A stretch of DNA of 64,000 nt from Agrococcus baldri (GCA_900114805.1 FOZN01000002.1:496001-560000); one strand, 5' to 3'. Counted from the first letter of the stretch, positions 7,184 through 15,971 are shown. Program-made: numbers and translations. Notes: generated by a model from the sequence alone, not told the origin.

Positions 7184-8601
7184 CGGAGCCGCAGCTCGAA
7201 TCGGGCGGCGACCCCACCACCGGCGCGCACGGCATCCTGCCGCCCATCGGTGGCGGCACCGATCCGCACGCGGCACCCGGCAAGAAGCGCCGCTTCGTCG
7301 ACCTGGCACCGCTGACGGCCTCCCCGGCGTTCGCGCGCCTGTGGATCGGCAACGCCATCAGCGGCATCGGCGCGCAGATGACCATCGTGGCGGTCGGCCT
7401 GCAGGTCTTCGACATGACCGCCAGCACGATGATGGTCGCGCTCGTGGGCGGCGTCGCGCTGCTGCCGATGGTGGTCGCGGGCCTGTGGGGCGGGATGCTC
7501 GCCGACGCCTTCGACCGGCGACTGGTGCTGATGCTCTCGAGCCTCACCGGCTGGCTGGCGGTGCTGGGGCTGTTCGCGCTGTCCAGCTGGGATGCCGCGC
7601 TCATCGCCGACGGCCAGCGCGCCGAGGTGTGGCCGTTCTACGTGCTGACGACGATCAACACGGTCGCCGCCACCATCTCGGGCGCCACCCGCAGCGCCGT
7701 CACCCCGCGCATCCTCCCCACGCATCTCATCTCGCGCGCAGCCGCCCTCAACGGCATCGCGATGGGCGTGATGCTGACGGTCGGCCCCGCCGCCGCCGGC
7801 GTGCTGGTGGCGACCATCGGCCTGCCGATCACCTTCGCGGTCGACGCGGTGCTCTTCACCGCCGGCTTCCTCGGCATCGTCGGCCTGCCGAAGCTGCCGC
7901 CGCTGGGCACGGTCGCGCGCCCGGGCCTGGCCTCACTGCTCGACGGCGTCGCCTTCATGCGGCAGGCGCCGAACATCCGCATGTCGTTCATCGTCGACAT
8001 CGTCGCCATGACGTTCGGCCGCCCGTTCGCGCTGCTGCCGGCCGTCGGCGCGGTCGCCATCGGCGGCGGCCCGGTGACGGTCGGCGTCCTCACCGCGGCG
8101 GCGGCGATGGGCACGCTGCTCGCGAGCCTGTTCTCGGGACCCGTCGCGCACGTGCACCGGCACGGCCTGGCGGTCTCGCGCGCGATCACCGTCTACGGCG
8201 GCTTCGTCGCCCTGCTGGGCCTGGTCATCCTGGCGATGACCCTCGGCTGGGGAGGGCCGGTCGGCCAGGACTGGTCGCAGGTGTCATGGGTGGCGCTGGG
8301 CGTGGCGTGCCTCGCCTTCGCAGGCATGGGCGCGAGCGACGAGATCAGCGCGATCTTCCGCTCCACCATGATGCTGACCGCGGCGCCCGACGACATGCGC
8401 GGGCGCACGCAGGGCCTGTTCATGGTGGTGGTGGCCGGCGGCCCGCGCATCGGCGACCTGTACGCGGGTGCCGCCGCCACCCTCATCGCGCTCTGGGCGC
8501 CGCCGCTGTTCGGCGGCCTCGTCATCATCGTGCTGATCGCGGTGCTCACGCGCGCGCAGCGCACCTTCCTCGACTACGACGCGAGGACGCCCACGCCGTA
8601 G
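7180..8601 (+). CDS. MFS exporter (EntS/MFS_3-like)
   Basis: Major facilitator superfamily permease, 473 aa, about 12 hydrophobic segments after a ~50-residue soluble N-terminus. The loop after the second helix reads WGGMLADAFDRRLVLMLSS, the MFS motif A region. The segment MRGRTQGLFMVVVAGGPRIGDLYAG near the C-terminus resembles exporters of the enterobactin/multidrug group. The GTG start overlaps the hemA stop by 4 bp (GTGA), so it is co-transcribed with hemA. Export of a porphyrin, haem or siderophore is a context guess only; substrate unknown. Confidence 0.85.
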   Translation: MTEPQLESGGDPTTGAHGILPPIGGGTDPHAAPGKKRRFVDLAPLTASPAFARLWIGNAISGIGAQMTIVAVGLQVFDMTASTMMVALVGGVALLPMVVAGLWGGMLADAFDRRLVLMLSSLTGWLAVLGLFALSSWDAALIADGQRAEVWPFYVLTTINTVAATISGATRSAVTPRILPTHLISRAAALNGIAMGVMLTVGPAAAGVLVATIGLPITFAVDAVLFTAGFLGIVGLPKLPPLGTVARPGLASLLDGVAFMRQAPNIRMSFIVDIVAMTFGRPFALLPAVGAVAIGGGPVTVGVLTAAAAMGTLLASLFSGPVAHVHRHGLAVSRAITVYGGFVALLGLVILAMTLGWGGPVGQDWSQVSWVALGVACLAFAGMGASDEISAIFRSTMMLTAAPDDMRGRTQGLFMVVVAGGPRIGDLYAGAAATLIALWAPPLFGGLVIIVLIAVLTRAQRTFLDYDARTPTP

Positions 8602-8620
8602 CGGCAGGCACAGCTTCCTG

Positions 8621-8653
8621 ACAGGAGGACTCGCCGCGGGCTGAGCCTCCTGT
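8621..8653 (+). terminator. hairpin downstream of the hemA-MFS operon
   Basis: ACAGGAGG (8621-8628) pairs with CCTCCTGT (8646-8653), extended by CTC/GAG across one bulged A. It lies 20 bp after the MFS stop. No T-run follows, as is usual in this GC-rich sequence. A second small hairpin, CAAGGC/GCCTTG (8658-8676), follows directly. Confidence 0.5.
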
Positions 8654-8699
8654 GAGGCAAGGCTCAGGCCGCCTTGCGGGCGTCCCGCGGCTCGCGGGC

Positions 8700-8705
8700 T
8701 AGCGT
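8700..8705 (+). promoter_or_regulatory. putative -10 (TAGCGT) for the debranching-enzyme gene
   Basis: TAGCGT is the same hexamer that precedes several other genes here. It would give a ~27-nt leader before the ATG at 8739. Confidence 0.45.
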
Positions 8706-8730
8706 GAATGGCGTCCAGTGAACGATCGGA

Positions 8731-8744
8731 GTGCATCGATGCAC
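8731..8744. promoter_or_regulatory. perfect 14-bp palindrome over the start codon
   Basis: GTGCATCGATGCAC is self-complementary and overlaps the ATG at 8739 of the glycosidase gene. It could be an operator or a coincidence; no second copy was noticed. Confidence 0.35.
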
Positions 8745-10712
8745 GATGAGCCTCGGAGGAACGCCACCCAGCGGCCGCTCCCCCACACAGAGCTCGTCGG
8801 CCTGGCCGCCCCCACGCAGGTGTGGTGCGCCCAGGACGGCACGATGCCGGTCGGCGGCTCGCACGGGCTCTTCCACGGCGACTGGCGCTACGTGCGGGGC
8901 ATCGATCTGCTGCTCGACGGGGTGCCCACCGCGTACATCTCGACTGCCGACGAACCCGAGGGCACCGTCGCCCGCGCCGTCGTCCTCGACCCGGCGACGG
9001 GCCGGCCCATCCCCCGCGTCTGGGTCGAGCGGATGCGTGGGGTCCACCCGGGCGGGATGGTCGAGCGGGTGACGCTCATCAACAGCGGCGACGAGCCGAT
9101 CGACTGTGTGCTCGAGCTCGTGTGCGAGATCGAGCTCGCGCCCGTCTCGGCGGTGCGCACCGGCGAGGCGGAGCCGGCGGCGATCGCGCTCGCGCTCGAG
9201 GGCGACGGGGCGGTCGCGACCGACGGCACCCGCACCCTGCGCGCGAGCGGCCGCGGCGCGCGCGTGCGCATCGACCGCGATCGGGTGATCGTGTCGCAGC
9301 AGGTGCACGTCGTGCCCGACGACTGGGGCGGCATCACGCTCGCGCTCGACATCGACGACCCGACGCTCGCCGTGCGCGGCGCCGAGCATGAGCGCCCGTG
9401 CGACGAGCTGCAGCCGAGCGGGCGACCGGCGCTCGACCGCTGGACGGCACGCGCGATGGACGACCTCGAGCAGCTCATGCTGGATGCCGGACACGGTGCC
9501 TTTCCGGCCGCCGGCGGCCCCTGGCACATGACGATGGTCGCGCGCGATGCGCTGATCACGTGCCGGCTGCTGCTGCCGCTGGGCGGGCGGATCGCCGAGG
9601 GCACGCTGCGCACCCTCGCGGCCAGGCAGGGCGTGCAGTTCGAATCAGCGACGGGCGAGGAGCCCGGTCGGATCCTGCACGCGATGCGGCAGGGCGCGAC
9701 GGATGCGCTGCGTCCCGGCGTCGAGGCGCCACCGGTCTACGCCGGGTCGATGGAGCCGACACCGCTGTGGATCGTGCTGCTGCACGACGCCTGGCGGGCC
9801 GGCCTGCCGATCGACGCGGTGCGGGAGCTGCGCATGGCGCTGCACGCAGCGCTGTTCTGGCTGCGTGCGCACACCGGCGACGGGTTCCTCCGGTGCCCCG
9901 ACGAGGCCGGGCAGGAGGGATCCGGCACGGCGACCGCGCAGGCGCAGGGCCTCGCCTGCCGCGCAGCGGTGGCGGGTGCGGCGCTGCTGGATGCGCTGGG
10001 AGACGACGGCAGTGGCTGGCTGACCTGGGCCGGGCAGCTGCGCACCCGGTTCCGCGAGCGCTTCTGGGTCGAGCGGGGCGGCATCCGCTACCCCGCCATG
10101 GCGCTCGATGCCGACGACGACCCCGATGCGACCCTCGTCGGCGGCGTCGGCCAGCTGATCGGCACGACGCTGCTCAGCCGCGTCGAGGAGGCCGAGGTGG
10201 CGCGGCTGCTGCTCGACGAGCGGCTCTCCTCCGGCTTCGGGCTGCGCACCATGGCGACCGATGCCGAGCGCTACTGGCCGCTCGTGCACGACTGCGGCGC
10301 GATCCGGCCGCACGAGACGGCGATCGCCATCGAGGGGCTGCTGCGCTCCGGCTTCCGCGCGGAGGCGCGCGCGCTCGCCGAGCAGCTGGAGCGGGCGGCG
10401 GATGCGTTCGGCGGCCGCATGCCGGAGCTCTACAGCGGCTTCGGGCTCGACGAGACGCCCACGCCGATCCCCTACCCGGGTGCCTGCAGCCTGCGGGCCT
10501 GGAGCGCCGCATCCGTCGTGCCCGTCTCGATGGCCCTGACTGCTGCGGCCGGCGCCGAGCCGCCGAGGGAGACCGAGCGGCTGCTCACGGCTGTGCCGCC
10601 GAGCGCACCCGAGCCGATCGAGATCAACGCGCAGGCGCGCGCACACCCCGAGCCCCGCGGGCGGGCGCACCTGCGCCTGGTGACGAGCGCGCCCGCGCCG
10701 CAGGAGCCCTAG
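8739..10712 (+). CDS. glycogen-debranching-like glycosidase (GDE N-terminal domain plus alpha/alpha-barrel)
   Basis: 657 aa. The first ~200 residues (GLAAPTQVWCAQDG, SHGLFHGDWRYVRG) match the N-terminal beta-domain of amylo-alpha-1,6-glucosidase-like proteins. The rest is an alpha-helical glycosidase barrel with WHMTMVARDALIT, YWPLVHDCGAIRPHETA and PYPGACSLRAWSAAS. It probably cleaves alpha-1,6 or related alpha-glucosidic bonds of imported or stored glucans. ATG 8739 is preferred over the GTG at 8718 because GGAG lies 8 bp before it. The gene converges on the sugar-permease gene; the two stop codons share the palindrome CTAG. It sits beside an alpha-glucoside-type transporter and trehalose synthase. 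Exact substrate uncertain. Confidence 0.82.
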   Translation: MHDEPRRNATQRPLPHTELVGLAAPTQVWCAQDGTMPVGGSHGLFHGDWRYVRGIDLLLDGVPTAYISTADEPEGTVARAVVLDPATGRPIPRVWVERMRGVHPGGMVERVTLINSGDEPIDCVLELVCEIELAPVSAVRTGEAEPAAIALALEGDGAVATDGTRTLRASGRGARVRIDRDRVIVSQQVHVVPDDWGGITLALDIDDPTLAVRGAEHERPCDELQPSGRPALDRWTARAMDDLEQLMLDAGHGAFPAAGGPWHMTMVARDALITCRLLLPLGGRIAEGTLRTLAARQGVQFESATGEEPGRILHAMRQGATDALRPGVEAPPVYAGSMEPTPLWIVLLHDAWRAGLPIDAVRELRMALHAALFWLRAHTGDGFLRCPDEAGQEGSGTATAQAQGLACRAAVAGAALLDALGDDGSGWLTWAGQLRTRFRERFWVERGGIRYPAMALDADDDPDATLVGGVGQLIGTTLLSRVEEAEVARLLLDERLSSGFGLRTMATDAERYWPLVHDCGAIRPHETAIAIEGLLRSGFRAEARALAEQLERAADAFGGRMPELYSGFGLDETPTPIPYPGACSLRAWSAASVVPVSMALTAAAGAEPPRETERLLTAVPPSAPEPIEINAQARAHPEPRGRAHLRLVTSAPAPQEP

Positions 10713-11689
10713 CCCTTCGTCGACCCCGCCAGCAGCCCTCGCACGAAGTAGCGCTGCAGGCCGAAGAACACGATGAGCGGCACGATGAGCGACACGAACG
10801 CGCCCGCGGTCAGTCGAGCCCAGTTCTCGCCGCGGGATCCTGCGAGCTCTGCCAGCCGCTGCGTGATCGGCGCGGTATCGGGAGTGCCAGACGAGAACAC
10901 CAGCGCCACCAGCAGGTCGTTCCACACCCAGAGGAACTGGAAGATGCCGAACGACGCGATCGCGGGCATCGCGAGCGGCAGGATGATGCGGAAGAAGATC
11001 TGCCCGTGCCCGGCGCCGTCGACGCGCGCGGCCTCGATCACCTCGCCGGGGATCTGCGAGATGAAGTTGTGCAGCAGGAAGATCGCCAGCGGCAGGCCGA
11101 AGATGGCGTGCGCGATCCAGACCGGCGGGAACTGCTGGTCGCTGATGAACGGCACCGCCTCGTGCAGCGCGCGCTGGAACGGGTGCACGAACGTGACGAA
11201 CAGCTGCAGCAGCGGGATGAGCGCCATCTGCAGCGGCACGATCTGCAGCGCGAACACGATCACGAACAGCGTCGACGAGCCGCGGAACTTCACCCACGCG
11301 AAGGCGTAGGCCGCGAGCGACGCGAGCACGAGCGGGATGATCGAGCCCGGGATGGCGATCATGAGCGAGTTCACGAAGTACTCGCCCAGCTGCGCGGACG
11401 TGTCCGAGCCCGAGAAGAGCACCTCGGTGTAGTTGTCGAGCGTCAGCTCGGGGTTCGAGAAGAACGTCCACCAGCCGGTCGAGGCGATCTGGTCGGCCGG
11501 CCGGAACGACGACAGGAGCAGCCCGAAGGTGGGGATCGTCCACAGCACGGCGATCACCAGCGCGGCCATCGTCGCCCACGGGCTCGTGAGCCGTCGCTTG
11601 ACGCGGTCGGCGCGTGTCGTGACAGCCGGCGCCGCGGTGTCCGGGTCGACCTCGGGATCAGGGGTGACTGCGGCTTGACTCTGACTCAT
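10709..11689 (-). CDS. carbohydrate ABC transporter permease (MalG-type)
   Basis: Inner-membrane subunit of a CUT1 sugar importer. 326 aa. Six predicted helices after a ~35-residue cytosolic N-terminus. The EAA loop reads EVIEAARVDGAGHGQIFFRI, the ATPase docking motif. C-terminal VRGLLAGSTKG is the usual MalG ending. The start overlaps the stop of the partner permease (ATGA). No ATPase gene is nearby, so a shared MsiK-type ATPase elsewhere is likely, as is common in actinobacteria (family knowledge). Confidence 0.9.
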   Translation of the reverse strand: MSQSQAAVTPDPEVDPDTAAPAVTTRADRVKRRLTSPWATMAALVIAVLWTIPTFGLLLSSFRPADQIASTGWWTFFSNPELTLDNYTEVLFSGSDTSAQLGEYFVNSLMIAIPGSIIPLVLASLAAYAFAWVKFRGSSTLFVIVFALQIVPLQMALIPLLQLFVTFVHPFQRALHEAVPFISDQQFPPVWIAHAIFGLPLAIFLLHNFISQIPGEVIEAARVDGAGHGQIFFRIILPLAMPAIASFGIFQFLWVWNDLLVALVFSSGTPDTAPITQRLAELAGSRGENWARLTAGAFVSLIVPLIVFFGLQRYFVRGLLAGSTKG

Positions 11690-13236
11690 CGGATCGCCTT
11701 CTGCTGGTTCAGGACGCGGATGTTGTAGACGACGATCGGCAGCACCATGACGAACAGGACGAGCGCCAGTGCGGCACCGCGCCCGGGCTCGCCGGAGCGG
11801 AACGCCTGCGTGTACATCTCGTTGGCGATGACGGATGTGTCGAAGTTGCCTGCGGTCATGGTGCGCACGATGTCGAACACCTTGAGCGTCGCGATCGAGA
11901 TGGTCGTCACGACCACCACGATCGAGGTGCGGATGCTCGGCACGGTCACGTTGCGGAACCGCTGCCAGGGGTTGGCGCCGTCGATCTCGGCCGCCTCGAG
12001 CTGCTCGGTCGGCACGCCCTTGATCGCCGCCGAGAGCACCACCATCGCGAAGCCGGTCTGGATCCAGATCATGACGATGATGAGGGCGAGCGTGTTCCAC
12101 GGGCTGTTCTGCAGGATCTGCTGCGGCTCGCCGCCGACCAGCACGATCAGCTGATTGATCAGGCCGATCTGATCCTGCTCCGGACCGCGGTAGGCGTACA
12201 TGAAGTTCCAGATGATGCTGGCGCCCACGAACGAGATCGCCATCGGCATGAACACGAGCATCTTGTAGACGCGCTCGCCGCGGCTCTTGTCGATGAAGAC
12301 CGCGTAGGCGAGGCCGACCGCGGTCGAGAGCAGCGGCACGAGGATGACCCACGCGATCGTGTTGCCGAGCGTGATGAGCGCCTCGCGCTGGGTGAACATC
12401 CAGACGAAGTTCTCCATGCCGACGTACTCCCCCGCGCGGCCGGTGAACGCGAGCATCGTCGTGCGGATCGCGGGGTAGATGAGGCCGACCGTCAGCAGCA
12501 GCGCCGCCGGCATGAGGAAGACGAGCATCGGCTTCGAGTCGTCGTCGCGATCGGCGAGGTAGCCGAGCACGCCGATGACGCTCAGCGCGAGCGCGCCGGT
12601 CCACGGCCAGACGCCGATCGGCTGCTCCCGCCCCTGCTCGAGCACGAGCGCGATGACGACCACCGCGACGGCGGCCAGCAGCCAGACGAGCAGGCGGCCC
12701 TGACGACGGATGCGGTGGGGCGCGAATGCGAGCGCCGCCGTCGCCAGCAGCACGCCCACGACGGGCCAGCCGACGATGACGCCCGCGAGGACGAGCGCGG
12801 GGGTGACCCACTCGAGCGACGGGATGCTCTCGGCGACCTGCGCGACGAGCACGATCGCGACCGCGATGGCCGCGCCGACCAGTCGAAGGACGGCGCTGCG
12901 GACGGCTGGTGTCGCGGGCCGCAGCAGCCTGTCGAGCAGCCACTGGAGCACGACGACCGCGATGCCGGCGACGGCCAGGATGATCAGCGCGTTGGTCATC
13001 CCCTGCGTCATCCACGGCACGGCGCCGTAGAGCAGCCTGGCGAGCAGCGCGAGCAGCACGAGCACGCCGATGATGATCAGGCGGGGACGCAGCCCCTGCT
13101 TCATCGAACCGCGCCAGCCCCCCGGCTGGTCATCGGGTCGGTCGAGGAAGGCCAGCAGCAGCGCCATCACGACGCCGAACGCTCCGAGCCCTACGACTCC
13201 CTGCAGCAGCTTGCCGAGCAGATCCATCGTGGTCAT
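11686..13236 (-). CDS. carbohydrate ABC transporter permease (MalF-type) with extra N-terminal membrane region
   Basis: Second permease of the sugar importer, 516 aa. The canonical permease occupies about residues 235-516 (FLMPAALLLTVGLIYPAIRTT, EAA loop EAAEIDGANPWQRF). The first ~230 residues are an additional hydrophobic block with roughly six or seven membrane-spanning stretches, far more than ordinary CUT1 permeases carry. GGAGG lies 6 bp before the ATG at 13236 and fixes the start. It is separated from the binding-protein gene by a very strong hairpin, which should lower permease relative to binding-protein expression. Alpha-glucosides or maltodextrins/trehalose are the likely substrates from context. 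Confidence 0.88.
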   Translation of the reverse strand: MTTMDLLGKLLQGVVGLGAFGVVMALLLAFLDRPDDQPGGWRGSMKQGLRPRLIIIGVLVLLALLARLLYGAVPWMTQGMTNALIILAVAGIAVVVLQWLLDRLLRPATPAVRSAVLRLVGAAIAVAIVLVAQVAESIPSLEWVTPALVLAGVIVGWPVVGVLLATAALAFAPHRIRRQGRLLVWLLAAVAVVVIALVLEQGREQPIGVWPWTGALALSVIGVLGYLADRDDDSKPMLVFLMPAALLLTVGLIYPAIRTTMLAFTGRAGEYVGMENFVWMFTQREALITLGNTIAWVILVPLLSTAVGLAYAVFIDKSRGERVYKMLVFMPMAISFVGASIIWNFMYAYRGPEQDQIGLINQLIVLVGGEPQQILQNSPWNTLALIIVMIWIQTGFAMVVLSAAIKGVPTEQLEAAEIDGANPWQRFRNVTVPSIRTSIVVVVTTISIATLKVFDIVRTMTAGNFDTSVIANEMYTQAFRSGEPGRGAALALVLFVMVLPIVVYNIRVLNQQKAIR

Positions 13237-13255
13237 TCGTCACCTCCGGTGGATG

Positions 13256-13291
13256 CTGATGTGGGGGCCGCGCGTGCGGCCCCCACATCAG
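13256..13291 (-). terminator. perfect 16-bp stem hairpin between binding-protein and permease genes
   Basis: CTGATGTGGGGGCCGC (13256-13271) and its exact complement (13276-13291) enclose a 4-nt loop. It lies 14 bp after the binding-protein stop and before the permease RBS. It probably acts as a partial terminator or mRNA 3-end stabiliser that sets unequal expression within one operon. Confidence 0.75.
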
Positions 13292-13305
13292 GCATCAGCG
13301 AACTG

Positions 13306-14664
13306 TTACGGCCAGCTGGACTCGACCTGGCCGAGCACGGTCTCCGTGTCGGCCCCCGAGATCCAGTCGACCATCGCCACCCAGAACGTGCCTGCGCCGA
13401 CAGCGCCGGGCATCAGGTCGGACCCGTCGAACCGGAAGGTGGTGTTCGGGTCCTGCAGGGTCTCGGCAGCCGAGACCAGCAGCGGGCTGGAGGCGTTCGC
13501 CGGGTCGAGCCCGCTGTTGGCCGAGAGCACGCCGCCGAGCGAGACGCGGCTGTTGGCCCACTCCGCGCTCGAGAGGAACGTCTGCACCGCCACGACCGCC
13601 TCGTCGTCGCTGAACGCGCCGACGAACTCGCCGCCACCGGTGACGGCGGGCGCGCCCGCCTCGGTGCCGGGCAGGATGAAGGCCCACACGTCGCCGTCCT
13701 CAGCGACCGTCGTGCCCTCCGGGAAGAGGCCCTCGTAGAACGACGCCTGGTGGTGCATCGCGCACTCGCCCTCGGTGACGGGCCAGCCGGCCTGGCCGAA
13801 GTCCTGGGTCGCGATGGTCGAGACGTCGCCGAAGCCGCCGTTGACGTAGTCGGGGTTCTTGATCAGGTCGCCGACGCGGTTCATCGCATCGACGATCGCC
13901 GGGTCGTCGAACGGGATCTCGTGCGTGATCCACTGGTCATAGACGTCAGGTCCCGCCGTGCGGAGCACGTAATCCTCCACCCAGTCGGTGCCCGGCCAGC
14001 CGGTCGCCTCACCTGAGCCAAAGCCGACGCACCAGGGCTTCATGGTGTCGGAGGAGGCGATGGTCGCCGTCAGCTCATCGAGCTCGTCGAGCGTGGTCGG
14101 CACCTCCCAGCCGTTCTCCTCCCAGACCGAGGGGGAGTACCAGACGTAGCCCTTGATGCTGGCCATGAGCGGCGCGGCGAGGAACTCGCCGTCGACGGTG
14201 CCGTAGTTCTGCCAGTCCTCGCTCCAGAACTCCTGCGCGTTCGCGGCGACCGACTCGGGCGCCGGCAGGATGGAGCCGGTGCCGGCGACGGACGCCAGCA
14301 GACCCGGCTGCGGGAAGATCGCGAGGTCGGGCGGGTTGCCGCCCTGGACGCGGACGTTGATCTGGGCCTCGAACTCGCCGGAGCCCTCGTAGACCACGTC
14401 GATGCCGGTGCAGTCCTCGAACTCGGCCCACGACTCGTTGAGACGATCGGCCTCGACGTCGAGGATCGTGCCGTACAGGTCGACCTCCTCACCGTCGAAG
14501 GTGCCGTAGTCGGCGTAGGCCTCGCAGCCCGCGGCCGTGGGGGCCTCGGAGCCGCCCGGCTCGGCAGAGGGGTCGGCCGGTGCGTCGCCGACGCAGCCCG
14601 TGAGGGCGAGCGCTGCGACACCCGCGATGCCCAGCGGCATCGCGATCCTGCGTGCGTGCTTCAC
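13306..14664 (-). CDS. sugar ABC transporter substrate-binding lipoprotein
   Basis: Extracytoplasmic solute-binding protein, 452 aa. A lipoprotein signal peptide (KHARRIAMPLG ... LALTGC) puts the lipidated cysteine at residue 24. The remainder is a type 1 extracellular binding protein: GIDVVYEGSGEFEAQINVRV, GGNPPDLAIFPQPG, WVEDYVLRTAGPDVYDQW. The start is GTG 14664, with AAGGAG five bases upstream; a start further upstream would put the signal peptide internally. First gene of a leftward importer operon. The upstream region holds two copies of a LacI-type operator shared with the divergent regulator, so expression should respond to the sugar sensed by that regulator. An alpha-glucoside-type ligand is inferred from the neighbouring trehalose synthase and debranching enzyme. 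Confidence 0.92.
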   Translation of the reverse strand: MKHARRIAMPLGIAGVAALALTGCVGDAPADPSAEPGGSEAPTAAGCEAYADYGTFDGEEVDLYGTILDVEADRLNESWAEFEDCTGIDVVYEGSGEFEAQINVRVQGGNPPDLAIFPQPGLLASVAGTGSILPAPESVAANAQEFWSEDWQNYGTVDGEFLAAPLMASIKGYVWYSPSVWEENGWEVPTTLDELDELTATIASSDTMKPWCVGFGSGEATGWPGTDWVEDYVLRTAGPDVYDQWITHEIPFDDPAIVDAMNRVGDLIKNPDYVNGGFGDVSTIATQDFGQAGWPVTEGECAMHHQASFYEGLFPEGTTVAEDGDVWAFILPGTEAGAPAVTGGGEFVGAFSDDEAVVAVQTFLSSAEWANSRVSLGGVLSANSGLDPANASSPLLVSAAETLQDPNTTFRFDGSDLMPGAVGAGTFWVAMVDWISGADTETVLGQVESSWP

Positions 14665-14737
14665 GTGAACTCCTTCGCTCAGTGCATTGGGCACGTGCCG
14701 CAGGCGAGGCGCACAGCGTCGTGCCGAACTCGAAACC

Positions 14738-14749
14738 GGAACCGGTTCC
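14738..14749. promoter_or_regulatory. LacI-family operator 1
   Basis: Perfect 12-bp palindrome GGAACCGGTTCC with a central CG, the hallmark of LacI/GalR operators. It lies 74 bp upstream of the binding-protein start and is repeated 126 bp away. Confidence 0.85.
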
Positions 14750-14863
14750 ATTGCCAGCGACGCTAGCGCACCGCGCACCGGTTTGCCATCGGGCATCAGG
14801 TTGCGATTGTGCAACGATCCCAGCACGGGCGTCTTGGCCGGGGGGTCTCCAGGGCCTACGCTC

Positions 14864-14875
14864 GGAACCGGTTCC
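14864..14875. promoter_or_regulatory. LacI-family operator 2
   Basis: Second perfect GGAACCGGTTCC (here TGGAACCGGTTCCA apart from one flank base), 49 bp before the lacI-type gene. Two sites spaced about twelve helical turns apart would permit looping and autoregulation. Confidence 0.85.
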
Positions 14876-14923
14876 AACGATGGACCGGCGGCGCACCCGC
14901 CCGCCCCGGCGCGAGGAGGCACG

Positions 14924-15952
14924 ATGCCACGGCTCGACGATGTCGCCCGCGCCGCCGGCGTCTCGAAGGCGACCGCGTCCCGCGCGCTCTCGGGCGCTGA
15001 CGGCGTCTCGCCCGCCACCAGGACGAAGGTGCAGCGCGTGGCCGACGAGCTCGGCTTCCGCGCCTCCGGTGCCGCCCGGCGGCTCGCGACCGGACTCACC
15101 CGCACCATCGGCGTGCTCACCCCCTCCGTCGACCGCTGGTACTTCGGCAGCGTGCTGCACGGCATCGCGCACGCCGCCGACCTCCACGAGCACGACGTGC
15201 TGCTCTACGATCTGGGCGCCTTCGGGCACGGCGGCCACGAGAAGTTCGAGCGCTTCATGCGCCGCGGCGAGGTCGACGGCCTCGTCACCATCACCTGGAG
15301 CCTCGTCGGCGGTGACCTCACGCGGCTGGCCGAGCTCGGCATCCCGGTCGCGACGGTGGGTGAGCCGACCCCCCACACGCGCTCGTTCTGCCTCGACGAC
15401 GACGCCGCCGGCGCGCAGGCCACCGAGCACCTGGTGCAGCTCGGCCACACCGACCTGCTGCACATCGCGAGCCAGACCGAGGTGCAGCCCTTCGACGCCT
15501 CCTCCTCCGACCGCCGCAAGCGCGCGTTCGAGGCCGTCTCGGCCGAGCACGGGCTGCGGATGCGTCCGGTGCGCACCGTGCCGACCACCCTGGAGGGCGC
15601 GCACGCCGTCGCGCTCCACTTCCTCGACCGGCCCGATCGCCCGACCGGCATCGTCGCCGGCACCGACGAGGTGGCGCTCGGCGTCATGCTCGCGGCGCAC
15701 CAGCTCGGCATCCGCGTGCCGGAGGAGCTGAGCGTCGTCGGCGTCGACGACGTGCCCAGCGCCGCGCCCTTCGGCCTCACCACCATCCGGCAGGATCCAG
15801 CCCAGCACGGCGAGGACGTCGTCGCCTGGATCATGGGTGCGATGCGCTCGCGCGGGCGGCGCGGGGGCGATGCGAGCCAGCCCGACCGCAGCCACACCGG
15901 CTACGCGCCAGAGCTCGTGGTGCGCGCCTCGACCGCCCCGCCGCGCCCGTGA
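14924..15952 (+). CDS. LacI-family transcriptional regulator of the sugar locus
   Basis: 342 aa. The N-terminal helix-turn-helix is LDDVARAAGVSKATASRALSG (residues 4-24) with the hinge helix ARRLATGLTRTIGVL. The periplasmic-binding-like effector domain follows and ends in SVVGVDDVPSAAPFGLTTIRQDP, a typical LacI C-terminal block. GAGGAGG lies 4 bp before the ATG at 14924. The two GGAACCGGTTCC palindromes between it and the divergent importer operon are its probable binding sites. Effector unknown; trehalose, maltose or an alpha-glucoside fits the neighbours. Confidence 0.93.
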   Translation: MPRLDDVARAAGVSKATASRALSGADGVSPATRTKVQRVADELGFRASGAARRLATGLTRTIGVLTPSVDRWYFGSVLHGIAHAADLHEHDVLLYDLGAFGHGGHEKFERFMRRGEVDGLVTITWSLVGGDLTRLAELGIPVATVGEPTPHTRSFCLDDDAAGAQATEHLVQLGHTDLLHIASQTEVQPFDASSSDRRKRAFEAVSAEHGLRMRPVRTVPTTLEGAHAVALHFLDRPDRPTGIVAGTDEVALGVMLAAHQLGIRVPEELSVVGVDDVPSAAPFGLTTIRQDPAQHGEDVVAWIMGAMRSRGRRGGDASQPDRSHTGYAPELVVRASTAPPRP

Positions 15953-15965
15953 CCCGCCCGCCCGG

Positions 15966-15971
15966 TAGCGT
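15966..15971 (+). promoter_or_regulatory. putative -10 (TAGCGT) for treS
   Basis: TAGCGT 51 bp before the treS start gives a leader containing the AAGGAG ribosome-binding site. Confidence 0.4.

Noticed and set aside
9398-11728. 776-codon frame overlapping the glycosidase and permease genes
   Set aside because: Wrong frame, Arg-rich, crosses two real convergent genes.
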